A DNA stretch of 64,000 bases from Andrena cerasifolii. Its lineage: Eukaryota; Arthropoda; Insecta; Hymenoptera; Andrenidae. Both the position numbers and the translations under genes were made by a program. Below the pieces are notes generated by a model that worked only from the letters and a program-made list of their open reading frames with translations, ran no database searches and had not been told where the DNA came from. The stretch spans positions 16,997,501-17,061,500 of the forward strand of contig NC_135118.1 in assembly GCF_050908995.1 (NCBI RefSeq), in the 5' to 3' direction. Numbering within the stretch: the stretch's first letter is position 1; every line of letters starts with the position of its first letter. Positions 11,401-22,600 of this stretch are shown piece after piece.

Positions 11401-13920
11401 TCTAACTTTTTTAGAAGATCTGGAAAATATCCACCAACTTCTTCGTGAACAGTTCCTACGAGACTTATTTGGTGAAGAGGTCCATATCTAACAGTACCAT
11501 TGCTATAAGCTTTACAAACTTGTTCTTTGTACTGAACCATAGTTGTAGTTTCTATGTCACTGCTTCTTCCTAATACACCATTCTTCACAGTTAATGTAGG
11601 ATAATTGTCTGCCATATAATCCAACAGATCGGGAAGATACGCAGCAGCATTATGCACTATTCCCATAACATGATGCGCATTACCATTTTCATCCTCGCCA
11701 AAAACTACCTGCAACACCAAAAGTTTTCCTTCTTCGCATTCTGCACCATTTAAACATAATTGTAACAAGATTAAGAAAGTATACTCTCTTTGTCTGTATA
11801 TTCTATTTCAAAGCAACACAAACACTCAGGTATAATATCTATTAATTCTATTAGAAGCGGTCATTTCGAATTTTAACTGATATTTATATCTACTTACTTT
11901 GAAATATTCTTGAGCTAATTCTTCTACTTGTTTGTGCGATAATGTATCGATTTCATCCTGATACATATGCACAACAGTTGCACCACCATTAGGATAAGTT
12001 TCTATATGAATGAACTTCTTATACTTTAGGCCTTCTAGTAATTCACTTTTAACCGGTGGATTATGAAGCATTTTACAGTTTTTTGTTTGCAAATTTAACC
12101 TGAGGTTTTCATTTATAGACTTTGAGAATGGATGAGATATTAGCTTACTGTTTAATGAAACCACACTACGATCTCGTTTACACTGTACACCGATGTTCGC
12201 TCGCTTTATTTTGCTACGCTTATAACATCGCGAACAATAACGCCGCTCATTGTGCTCCTTACTTCGTTTATCTCTCGAAGACGAGTATGATTTAGAGTGC
12301 GAACTCGATGTAGAATCGATGCAATTTATTGGTTTCTCGTGTGATGGTACAGTATCAGTTCGTCCAGCTATTGTCGTAGACACACTATTACTAGCCCAAT
12401 CAGATTTAACTGCGTTCAATTCTTCTTGAAGATCCGCTTGCTCCGCTTTAACTTCAACAACCTCTGTTTTCATTTCTCCACGAACAGTGTCCATATCTTT
12501 ATCTACGTTCTCATCCTCGTTCGGCTTTATTTCCGCAACAGGAACTTGCTCTTCAGTTTCCTCTAATGGTCCACAAAATGAATAAGACATCAAACTCTTG
12601 TTGGCTGTGGCGGATAAGTTAGTCGTGCCTTCTTCGTCGTATTTTGCCGTATCCATTATAATAGTCGTAGCCACAATCGCCGATGTCATACTGGTAGAAA
12701 ACGTTGTGTCAGGACTATTGGGGCTGGCGGAAACTCGCGGTGGATAATCTGGACTTCTTGGACTAGTGATCACTTCGCCGTTACTTTGAGGACTTTCTCC
12801 TAATTGAGGCGTATTTCCATGTTCAAAATTTACGCATCCTTCTAGTTTTGTTGGTAATGTATGAATCCCACCGGAGAATGTTGTATCATTGTTACATATT
12901 GAATCAACCTAACAAATAAAACAACAAACAATGAATATATGTCTACGATATCAGCGATTAATAAAATTTTAGCTTCTTATGTTATTATACATTGCTCATA
13001 TATATGAACAAGAAATATACATACACAAACAGCATTCTGAGCTGGTTCTATTACAGTTTTCATTAATTCGTTGTTGCAATGATCTGGATTCCCTATAATA
13101 CGTAATATTAATCTCATAATACATATCCAACGTATTGAATTATGTGAAATATCATAACAGAAATTGCTCATAAGGAATTAAATTTTAACAATGATTCGAC
13201 GATTACACGTTCCTTCGTGCGAAGTAAAGAAATGCAGATCTTATATCAAACGACATAACAACTAAAGTTCGCGTACTACGTCGAAACTCTATTTTTATAA
13301 TATTTCGCATTTATCAACCAGCGTCAATTTTCTTTAATGTTATCTGTACTGTTACAATAGTTTGTCGGATAAACAATAAACAACAGAGTAATCGATATAA
13401 ATTACCTAAATACTGGAAACATTTTCTTAATGTATATCGTTTCGTTACCAAAGCAAGGATGTAGGATTAAATGTTCGAACTGCGCTACGTAATGTTAAAA
13501 GATTTTACCGTCTGGCTGTTCAGGAAGACAGGCAATACCATCCAGATCATTTCTCTGGTTGGACATGCTGTGTGGTTCCAAGGATGGTATGTGTAATGTA
13601 GTGTTGATAGCAAGTTTATAAGTAGTACGTTCTTCCACATCACCAGAAGAGCTCATGAAACTCAAGCTTCTCTGTAATTCTTTCCCTTCTGTGTTTGCAT
13701 TAAACGATGACGCTGTAGAGAATATCGTGGGCGTCCTGACCGAATGTAAGGCTGAATTGTCCGTAAACTCGTTTGTCTCTTTAATAACACTATTCCACGC
13801 TGTTCTGGACACTTTTACATTGATTGCTTCCCCTCGCAGCGGTTCGAATACTTGCTGAATTGTATTATTTACATCACATCGTTCATTTGACACAATACTT
13901 GTACCAGATTCGGATGCCAT
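8469..13920 (-). CDS. RSBN1: RSBN1/KDM9-type protein (round spermatid basic protein 1 family), five coding exons
   Basis: Coding exons on the minus strand: 13920-13509, 13092-13025, 12908-11898, 11708-11379 and 10916-8469; the phases close (4,269 nt, 1,422 aa). The junction of exons 3 and 4 gives EYFK-VVFGEDENGNAHHV and exons 4-5 give NPFLKL-TMPWG, both matching the conserved core of vertebrate RSBN1. Core motifs are a PNGGA..VHMYQDEID block (exon 3), GIVHNAAAYLPDLLDYMAD and VRYGPLHQISLVGTVHEE (exon 4) and LPRNIIHQF (exon 5). RSBN1 and nematode DPY-21 are JmjC-like nuclear proteins, and DPY-21 removes a methyl group from H4K20me2; demethylase activity here is inferred from family only. The last exon adds a Ser/Lys/Arg-rich low-complexity tail of about 600 residues. 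The N-terminal third is poorly conserved, so the start (first Met of an open exon) is the least certain part. Confidence 0.9.
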
Positions 13921-15769
13921 CTTGATTCTGTGAGCAACATCCTGAACACAACGATACTACGCAACATTTGATTGGATATTTCTTAGCCGCCTTTCGAACA
14001 GACCTTATTCTATTCGTCTGAAATCGGATAAAAAGTAGGGGTAAGACCAGTAGATATAGAGGTACCATATACATTTTTATTCATTGGAATCTTCGATCTC
14101 TAACCTTGTTTTCTCCGAAATTTTTTCATTATAAAAGACCGTATGTAATTTAGAATAATCATATACACTGTATGCTGCACGAATACAATCATTTAACGAA
14201 ACCCTGCTGGACATAGTTTATAATAATAGACTTCGTTAGAATCATCTAGATCATCTATTCACACGTACCTGATTTTACCGCTAATTTTCAAATCTTTGAA
14301 CAATATGACAACAATCATTAATTTTCCAAAGTTCAGATCGTCTCTTTTTGTAGAAAAGAATTGTTATAAAACAGGATATTTATACAAATGTAAAGAATAT
14401 GTTAATATGTAAATTGTAATAAAAGATACAATTAATAAGCAATTAATAAACACAATTTATTTTATGATTAGATTATTCTTCCTTGCATAGAGAGAATGTT
14501 AGAAATCAGGTATTTACAACTGAGAAAATATTTTTTATTGTTTAACTTTTTTATTTACAACAAAAAACACGAGTATAGTGCAATACTAAATATATAGCTG
14601 TACACGTTCGATAAAACATTAACCTTCTCTAAGCCTTCTAAGCGTCAAATAATACCACTGAACCACAAATAATACCTTTATATAAAATAATTCTAAGATA
14701 TACAAACATTTTTATTACTTCGCAATAAAATTGTCTTATTTTTTGTTAGCATTAATACTCCCTAAGTATATCTATACCTACAATTAGTACTTTCAGAATT
14801 AAGAAGAAAAACATTAACGTAAAGAATTTTCAAGTTAAATGAGAATTCGTATATTGAAATAGTAAATACCTTATATTTTGTCATTTCTTTAATACGTTAA
14901 AATCTAAACTCAAGTATATATATAGGCTTCAATGAGTTTTGAGTGTTGCCATTTTTTGGTTAATTTTGATAGGTGTACTCAAAGATATAAGTACACATCG
15001 TACAGTGTCGTAAAATGTACATATTAATTATTTATGTGATGAAAAGTGGTCCGTACACAGAGTTTTAGTTGAAGCTTGCCTTGTACAAATGCGTTTTACA
15101 TTCACCTTATCGATATATTACCGAGAAAAACCAATGGAAGTAAAAAACTAATAAAGATCAGTGTATCTTATGTCTCAGATAAATAACAGTGTATTTATTA
15201 TTACTTAATGAGAATAGTACTTTTGAAGCACAAATGTGATCGTTTGAATATAAGTAGCATTATATTATTTTTCTTTGGCATTATTAGAGGAGTAGATCAT
15301 ACGAATTTATAAATTATTAAATTGTTTCATAATTTCCATATGGTCATCTGATATTTCGAAAGCAATACCTATGACTTTTCATATAAGCATAGTGACTTTT
15401 CAACATATACACATTTAAAGTTATGCACTCTGTAGTGGGGTTGTCTGTTTCATTTTTAGCTGCTTTCTCTTACATTTCAAATTTTGTATTTCCAACTGGA
15501 TGGTGTTATGTATTTCATTTAAAGTTGATCAGAGAATGTACATATATGTATATGTAGTCCACAGTAGTTTTGAGTAGCGAAGCTTATATGTATTTTCATT
15601 CACCAATTCAATTCATAGGATTTTGTAAAGAACCGTTAATTTCTTCACTGCCGTATTCGCGAATATTTTACTTTATAAATTGTTTTGTAAATTGAATGTT
15701 ATAAATAATACTGTTGCCTATAAAAACATGAAGTCAAAATCGATTTTTTTGCACCTGAAAGGTCCATGC
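13921..15769. other. Upstream/intergenic region of RSBN1
   Basis: AT-rich with no recognisable coding exon. It should contain the RSBN1 promoter, but I can point to no specific element. Confidence 0.4.
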
Positions 15770-16378
15770 CAGGGGTCAAATGAAACTGTTAACTTTTATT
15801 TATAAATAAAAGTTGTTTATCGAATTTTAACTTTTATATCATTTCTTTTCTGTATTAAGTTAACTTTGTACATTAACACTTTAACTCTGCTGTAAAAGTT
15901 CAGTGTTAACAATTTTATGTTCGATTAATAAAAGTTCTGGAGAAGCATATACTTCTGTAGAGATATTTATCGGTAAAATATAAAAGTTAGGAATATTTTT
16001 TTAATTAGTATTATTTAAGCAATTTGAAGCAGGATAAATATAGAAGAGAAACCACATTGTGATTTTTATATAATTATTCCCACTGAATGGTTTAAGGTTT
16101 CAACATCATCCCCATCTATCTACCCCACAACATTTCCAGGAAATCTGCTTGTCATAACTTTCACTTTTTGGGAGTGGAATAAATGTTCCCGTTTAACTAG
16201 AACTTTTTTCTACTTTCAAAAAAATAGAAGTTACTTATTTACACAAAAATGTATAGAGTAACATTTAGTTAATACACTGCATTTTATAAATTTTCTTGGA
16301 ACAGAAAAAATAATAAGTCATAAAATTACAGGTACTTCGTAATTAATTGAAATTTTTAACGGTTTCATTCAACCCCTG
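15770..16378. mobile_element. hAT-type nonautonomous element with 8-bp target duplication
   Basis: The left end is CAGGGGTCAAATGAAACTGTTAA and the right end, on the opposite strand, CAGGGGTTGAATGAAACCGTTAA. The flanking 8-mers are GTCCATGC and GTCTATGT, identical except for two C/T transitions, as expected for an aged target-site duplication. CAGNG ends with 8-bp duplications are typical of hAT. The 609-bp interior is AT-rich and encodes nothing. Confidence 0.75.
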
Positions 16379-16499
16379 GTCTATGTAGGGCCTACATTGT
16401 AGGCACACATATCAGGTTTGTTAATCTTGCAAAACAAAAATTATAATTTTATCCAAACTACATTTTTTTTCCGTACTAATACAGTTGCCTCGTTTTGAG

Positions 16500-16750
16500 T
16501 AAAGTACTTCATTTTCCTGAAAAAATGGGCCCTTGCCCAGAAGGCTCGTTTAGGGCCCTATCCTAACAAAAAAAAATATCATTTTAAAAAAACGCTATAT
16601 GTTTTTTCTGTACTACTACACTTAGCCCGTTTTTAGTAAACTACCCCTTCACTCAGCCCCCCCCCCAAAAAATGGGCCCCTCAGACCGTTTGCCACCTGG
16701 GCCCCTCAGAACGTTTGCCACCTGGGCCTTTTAACTTAAATCCGCCGCTG
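16500..16750. mobile_element. hAT-like element of the CAGYGGCGGATTTAA family, right end intact
   Basis: On the minus strand the right end reads CAGCGGCGGATTTAA, matching the element at 62944. It contains a 26-bp direct duplication (GGGCCCCTCAGA.CGTTTGCCACCT) around 16674-16725, an AT-rich core like that of the 62944 copy, and a C-tract near 16660. I found no matching left end or target duplication, so it is probably truncated; the left border given is approximate. Confidence 0.55.
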
Positions 16751-16801
16751 CACGTCACATATGGAAGTATGTATGTGTTCTCGGGTTACTGATAGTACAA
16801 C

Positions 16802-17051
16802 TAGGGGCGAATTTGGAGATTTGGCACCCCTAATTTAAAAGAGTTGAGCCAATTTTAAAAATAATTCAATATGGCAACTCACATATGAGTTATCGCTAAA
16901 TCGCTACATGAAAAAAAGTGAATTATTTTTAAAGTTGCCGCACGCATCTCTGTTTAAACATTTTTCAGTTTCCATCGCCTAAAATTTCGCCCTCCAAAAT
17001 TTGCCGCCTTAGGAGCTGCAGCCTACTTATCCTATATCCAAATCCGCCCTG
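16802..17051. mobile_element. hAT-like MITE (CAGGGCGGATTTGG family) with 8-bp target duplication
   Basis: Left end TAGGGGCGAATTTGG; right end on the opposite strand CAGGGCGGATTTGGATATAGG. Flanking 8-mers AGTACAAC and AGTACATC match at 7 of 8 positions. The interior near the right end (TAGGCTGCAGC..CCGCC) is shared, in opposite orientation, with the fragments at 43790 and 48044. Noncoding. Confidence 0.65.
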
Positions 17052-17059
17052 AGTACATC

Positions 17060-19372
17060 TATTCACACGTGTGGCTCATACAGTAATTCATTGGGGAAAA
17101 AAGCATTTTGTTAATATATTGTAAACTTTATTTATTTCTATCAAAAGAAGGTGCTGTTGAAGAAATGTTGATTTTGGTTCTTCTTTCCGTCAACATAATT
17201 ATTATAATTAATTCTTTTAAGGGAATTTCGATATAAATCTTCAAAGTATAATCGTAATTTTGTAATTACTTTTTTATTGATTCTAATTACGACTTCATAA
17301 GTCCATTTATATAATATTTATAACACATCCTCTAATAACAAAAAGAAAAAAATACACTACTTAAATTATGTATAACGATGTTCAGTATATTACCTTTTAT
17401 ACATTTTCGAAGTGATATTAAAATTAACCCTAACAATTTTTATATTTTTTTCAAATAGTTTCTAAGTTTATATTTTCGAAGTTATTAAATTACTTAATAT
17501 CTAAATGCGGGAAAATTATATAGAAACACAACAAAATTTAATTTAGTTTTTACACTAAAACTAATAAATAATCAACTCTTAACTTTTACTGTATTATTCG
17601 CTTTAGTTTTTACTCTTATCACATTGAGACCCAAACGTTTCATAAATAGATTCTTGACACTGCTCCAGTTTGGGCATTGCTACATTTAAATGCATTATTA
17701 TACGTACATATTTGAGTTCCTTCTGCTATGTGTAACAATTAAATAATGTGAATAGATCATGTTATAAATTAATTAATTAAATTATGTCGTACGCAACAAT
17801 TAAAGTATATCATAATTCGCTTTCATTTTTATTTATTGTCAATTAAATGGGTAGATTTACCCATTTGAGTGTTTGCCATATGTCTATGAAACGGGTAAAT
17901 CTATCCACGCGGGTTTCAATGTGGTAAGTGATGCATTGTTTATTTATGTGAAAATATATTTTATATTGTATATTACATGCTAAAAGTTTCATAAATATTT
18001 ATAACTAAATGTATGAAATACTCTTTCTATTTGCAAATTTCTTTGATTCAATAGTAAGATATTCTGAGTTGTAAGGGTTAATATTATAAGTGCAAAGCAA
18101 TCATTGAAATTCTTTACAATCACGGTCGCAGTGGTCCATAACCATGGAATTCTTCTTAATGCACTAAATACAAGTGAAAAATGTACACAATATATGATAA
18201 CGCAGAAGCTTCTGCTTTAATAAAAGAGAAAATAGAATTTTCTTACTATATATTTCTCAATTTTACATTATTTTTTTAACACGTTGACTGCTATGCACGA
18301 ACCATTTGCTATTTCTATCTGAATGTTTAATGTTACTCTCATACGAATGAACTCTTCACGATTTTGTAATCATGTAATTTTGAAAAGAAACGAATAATAG
18401 AGTCTACATTTACGAAGAATTTATTATTAAATATTTAAATGAAAGCAATATAGTGTACACAACAATTAGTACAAAATAGGGAAACATAAGTAATATTGAT
18501 GTTTACAGATGGTTTCAAAAACTGCCCTCAGAATTGAATTACATGCAATCAAAGTTGAATGCATACAAAATATCTATAAAATTAGATACATTTGATATAA
18601 TAGCTCTATAAATTAATAATTTGTTATTTCCTCCAAATAAAGTACAAAATTACAATCACTCACTACATAATAATATAATCTTTGTAGAAATTCATTAAGT
18701 ATAATTATATTTATATATCTTACTATAATAATTCAGTAAAATAGAAATAAGAAACGCGATAGACATTCATATTTCAATTATAGTCTTCTATAAATTTTAT
18801 TCAGTAAGCATTTCATAGTATGCATGCTTCAGCGTTTTTATCGTAAGTCGCCAATCGTTTAAAAGCAACTAAGATAGGAAATTACAAAATATATTAACTT
18901 ATAAACGATTATTTCAGTATTCAATACAAATAGTAATTATTAACTCTTCGGACTTTAATTTAGTAGCTTTGAAAGCATGCAAGTTAAGTGAGAAGAATAT
19001 TTGTATAAGATAATATACAATTATATACAGATCTTTGTTGCTGGACGTCAGGAATATTTTATCGCAAAATAAAATTTACTTAGATGAAGATTGGATTTAA
19101 ATAATAGATGTGATATTCTACGACTATGGTTACATTGAAATACGTAATGGCTATGGTTAAATGGTTCACATCGTAAGTGTATTAACATGGCATAATTTCT
19201 TACGTACCATTTGAAAAATGTACGTAAAAATAGGGAAATTAATTATCCTGAAGCACTAATTTTTAGAAACATGACTTACTATAACGAAGAATCGTTTTCT
19301 TTTTATTAGCGATCAACGTGTTAAAATTAAATTATTTGAATCAGTGATAACGATCACAAAGGGTAACACCCT
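17060..19372. other. Gene-free AT-rich interval, with a GGGTARATYTACCC palindrome
   Basis: No coding exon is apparent. At 17846-17869 AAATGGGTA-GATT-TACCCATTT forms a perfect palindrome, and a related GAAACGGGTAAATCTATCC..GGGTTTC motif follows at about 17888; together they look like two ends of a short palindromic element. The part nearest 19373 may belong to the TAF3 3' UTR. Confidence 0.4.
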
Positions 19373-19627
19373 TCAAGTCAATTGGATTGCACTATCTTTT
19401 ATCTTTTTACTTTTCTTTTTTACAGTCTTAACTTTCATTAGTGTTTTGCCAGCCTTTCCCTTGTTGGGTATAGCTTTTTCCTTTATCGACTTCATTTGTA
19501 ACTTCATTTCAGTTTTTGATAATTTCTTGTTTTTTATACTTCTCATACCGAGCTTGCTATCCTTTTTAACTTTGGTAGAAGTTTGAATCGGTAGACCGGA
19601 TCTTACACAAGACCCGGGTAGCTTGTA
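19373..19627 (-). other. In-frame, stop-free lysine-rich extension after the TAF3 stop
   Basis: Reading on from the TAF3 amber codon (19630-19628) in the same frame gives 84 sense codons before TGA at 19375-19373. About 24 of the 84 residues are lysine (for example VKKDSKLG, LMKVKTVKKKSKKIKD), a composition continuous with the basic tail before the stop. There is no splice site that would skip the stop and keep the frame that I can see. It could be a readthrough tail, a former C-terminus cut off by a nonsense change, or chance in AT-rich DNA. Confidence 0.45.
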
Positions 19628-22600
19628 CTAGGCAGCAACCTTCACTTTTTTCTTCCTCTTCTTCTTTTTCTTATCGTGATGAAGTTCTTGCTTTTTCGCT
19701 ATACAAAAGCGGCAGTACCAATCCTCGTTGTCAGCTGGTGGTACTTGCATACCAACGCACACCCTGAATAATTCAAGATAAATTAAATATAAAATGTAAC
19801 TACAAATTAATTGGTCCTCAAAGTAAAAAGTACTTTAGATTTTAATATATTTCACTTCAGGCTTCGTTATGATTTCGAGCGACTATTAGATACACATATG
19901 ACACACGGTCAAGCAAATGTATTAAATACTATGAGATTTTCTGCTTTGGCTGATACAATTCACCCATAAAATCATAGAAAGATATGAAACATACAGTACA
20001 GCTTCAATTATCCAAACCACAAAAAAAATCAATGATTACTTTAAAAAAAAACTTCGTTAACATTAACTGCATATTACACATATATTTTGCGTAATATGCA
20101 TTAGAATTTCAAATTACAGCAGTAGCACGCACGGTATTTAATAAGTAATTTTAGGTGTAATTCCTATAGTTATAAACTGGTTAAGTACATGCATACTTCA
20201 TTCTTCGAACTGTTCGATTATCCGAACAAATTGATTTTTCAATCCACCTCGGGGTCCCAATTAATGCGAATAATTGACGCTCTACTGTAATTGAACTAAC
20301 TTGGAATTGATTCTTCACTTACCAATGATACCATGCATCGCAATCATCACAACCGACCATGGGTGATCCATCATCCTGGTTCCCACAAGCGGGACATATC
20401 CATACTTGGCGACCACCTTGATCCTGAAAAACTCATATCACGATAAAAACACAATATATTTCACTTTTACTATATTTATACATAACCCAACCCATCTTTC
20501 GTCTCATGAAGAACATGATTTGGAATATAAATGAACGCTTTAAAAAATAAATAGTTCTTTATGAAATAAATTATACAGTTCACATGGAATTATTAAGACA
20601 TTTAATAGCTACATCAATACTTATAGTGATGAGTATGTGTAATTAAATCTCTTTTCTTAAGTTCGGAAGTTAATAAACACTATGGTAATGGAAACTACAA
20701 AATAAATATAATATTCATATATAGGGCGTCATGTTATCACCCCAAAGGATCTTCGTTTTTTTTTTTTGAGAGCGCAAATAAATATCTCGGGAAGAAATTA
20801 TTTGATTTGGAGGAATAAATATTATGATTGGTAGATCTTTTTTTTTAGATTTAGATGTCGATGTTCTTTTAAATGAGGCTTCTTTTGGGGGGTGCGGTTT
20901 TGTAACTTGCATCGAGACAAATTCAGTGATCTATAGGTCTATTCTATTCTATAACATGACCTACAAGTGAATTTGAGTACAGTTTTGTACTTAATGCTGT
21001 AATGCAGGATTTTCTAACTGCACGCAGCAATGCCTCCTTGGATAATACAGAGATAACTGTTCAGCGTTATGATTATTGATAGAATTGTTGTTATGTTAGT
21101 GAATAAGACAGATGGTTTCAAATGTCACGTTATTACAGACTTTTAATTCAACATAATATCGATTATAGCACCGAAAGTGATATATGTACCCATCACAACA
21201 TTTGCCCCTCCGTACAAAATAGTTTCTTCCTCCCACACTTTTTCATGTAGCCAAAATAAACGGAGATTTTTGGACGACAACGTTATACGACTCACCCTGT
21301 ATATAAAACGAATTTTGAATGAAAAATATAGTCATTTGTAAGAATAATTATGTATGTTACATCAAAGGTAATTATGGTACATCGTATAATGGTTGTTGAT
21401 ACATCAACAAGGTGATAAAACGTTTTGACGTACATAAAGTGATTATGATTGTTACTGATATTAATGATATGTAATGTCATATTTGTAATCAATATAATTA
21501 CCAGAAAGTAATTTTATAGTGATTTTAGTCATCATGTATGGAAATACGTGATCTGTTTTGAATACTTGTGAAGGGTTAGCATGTTTCGTATGAGTTAAGG
21601 TTTTTGTCTGCCGTAATTAAACAAATTTTCATTTGGCTCGCAAATAAAGAATATCTTATCGTAGAATGGTTTTTGATAAGCTCCTTTTCAATTAATTCAG
21701 ATAGGGACCAAGTTCATCAAAGCAAAATCAAAGAATTATTTAATTTTGTTCATCTTCGTCTATTGAAATTAAATAATTCGTCAAATTTCGAGCTGCACTT
21801 CCATAATTTTTCGTCATCAAGTAGATATGTATACATTTAATATACATATGCACTCAATACAAATGCGCTTGAATCTATTATACAATACTATATTTTATAA
21901 ATCAATGTTTCTGTTTCTAAAATTGAATCTTGGTAAGAATATCTTGTGAATAAACTATAAGGAACTGCCTGTAAATATCATGTTCATAAGACCATCTGAT
22001 ACAGGGACATTGAAATTTAAGTTATGCACCGCAAGTACCAAAATTTATTGGATACCAAGTAAATTTCAAAGGCCCATACGATAAATAATATGAAAATATA
22101 GAAAACAGCCCAAATTTTCAGTTAAATATTATTAATTTCCTGTATACGGTACATTTACTAAAGTACCTATACACGTTCCACAGCTATAAGTTATGGTGCA
22201 TAAAATAATATCCCTGATATTTTACAGAATCATTGTTCTACATATTTAATACTTATCAAAATTTGCGTTTTGGAAATTTTATAGTAAATAATAGCCTTAA
22301 AAATAATCATTCATTTATGTTGTTTTCTTTATCAAAGCTCATCATGTATTTTACGTACTCTCTGGGATTACGGTAGTTTAGTAATTTAATTAATTAATAA
22401 TATATTTTAATCACTAATAATTTAATTATCAATTATTCACAATTAATAATCAACTGAAGAGATTAAGCATAATCGAATTTGATTTTGCATTTAAATTAGA
22501 GTAAAAGTGGCAGTAATTCAACTGATAGTATCGTCAATTGCAATAAATTGTAATCCTTTTGCTGGGACGCATAGAGTAAAAGTTTGCAGGAATCATTGCA

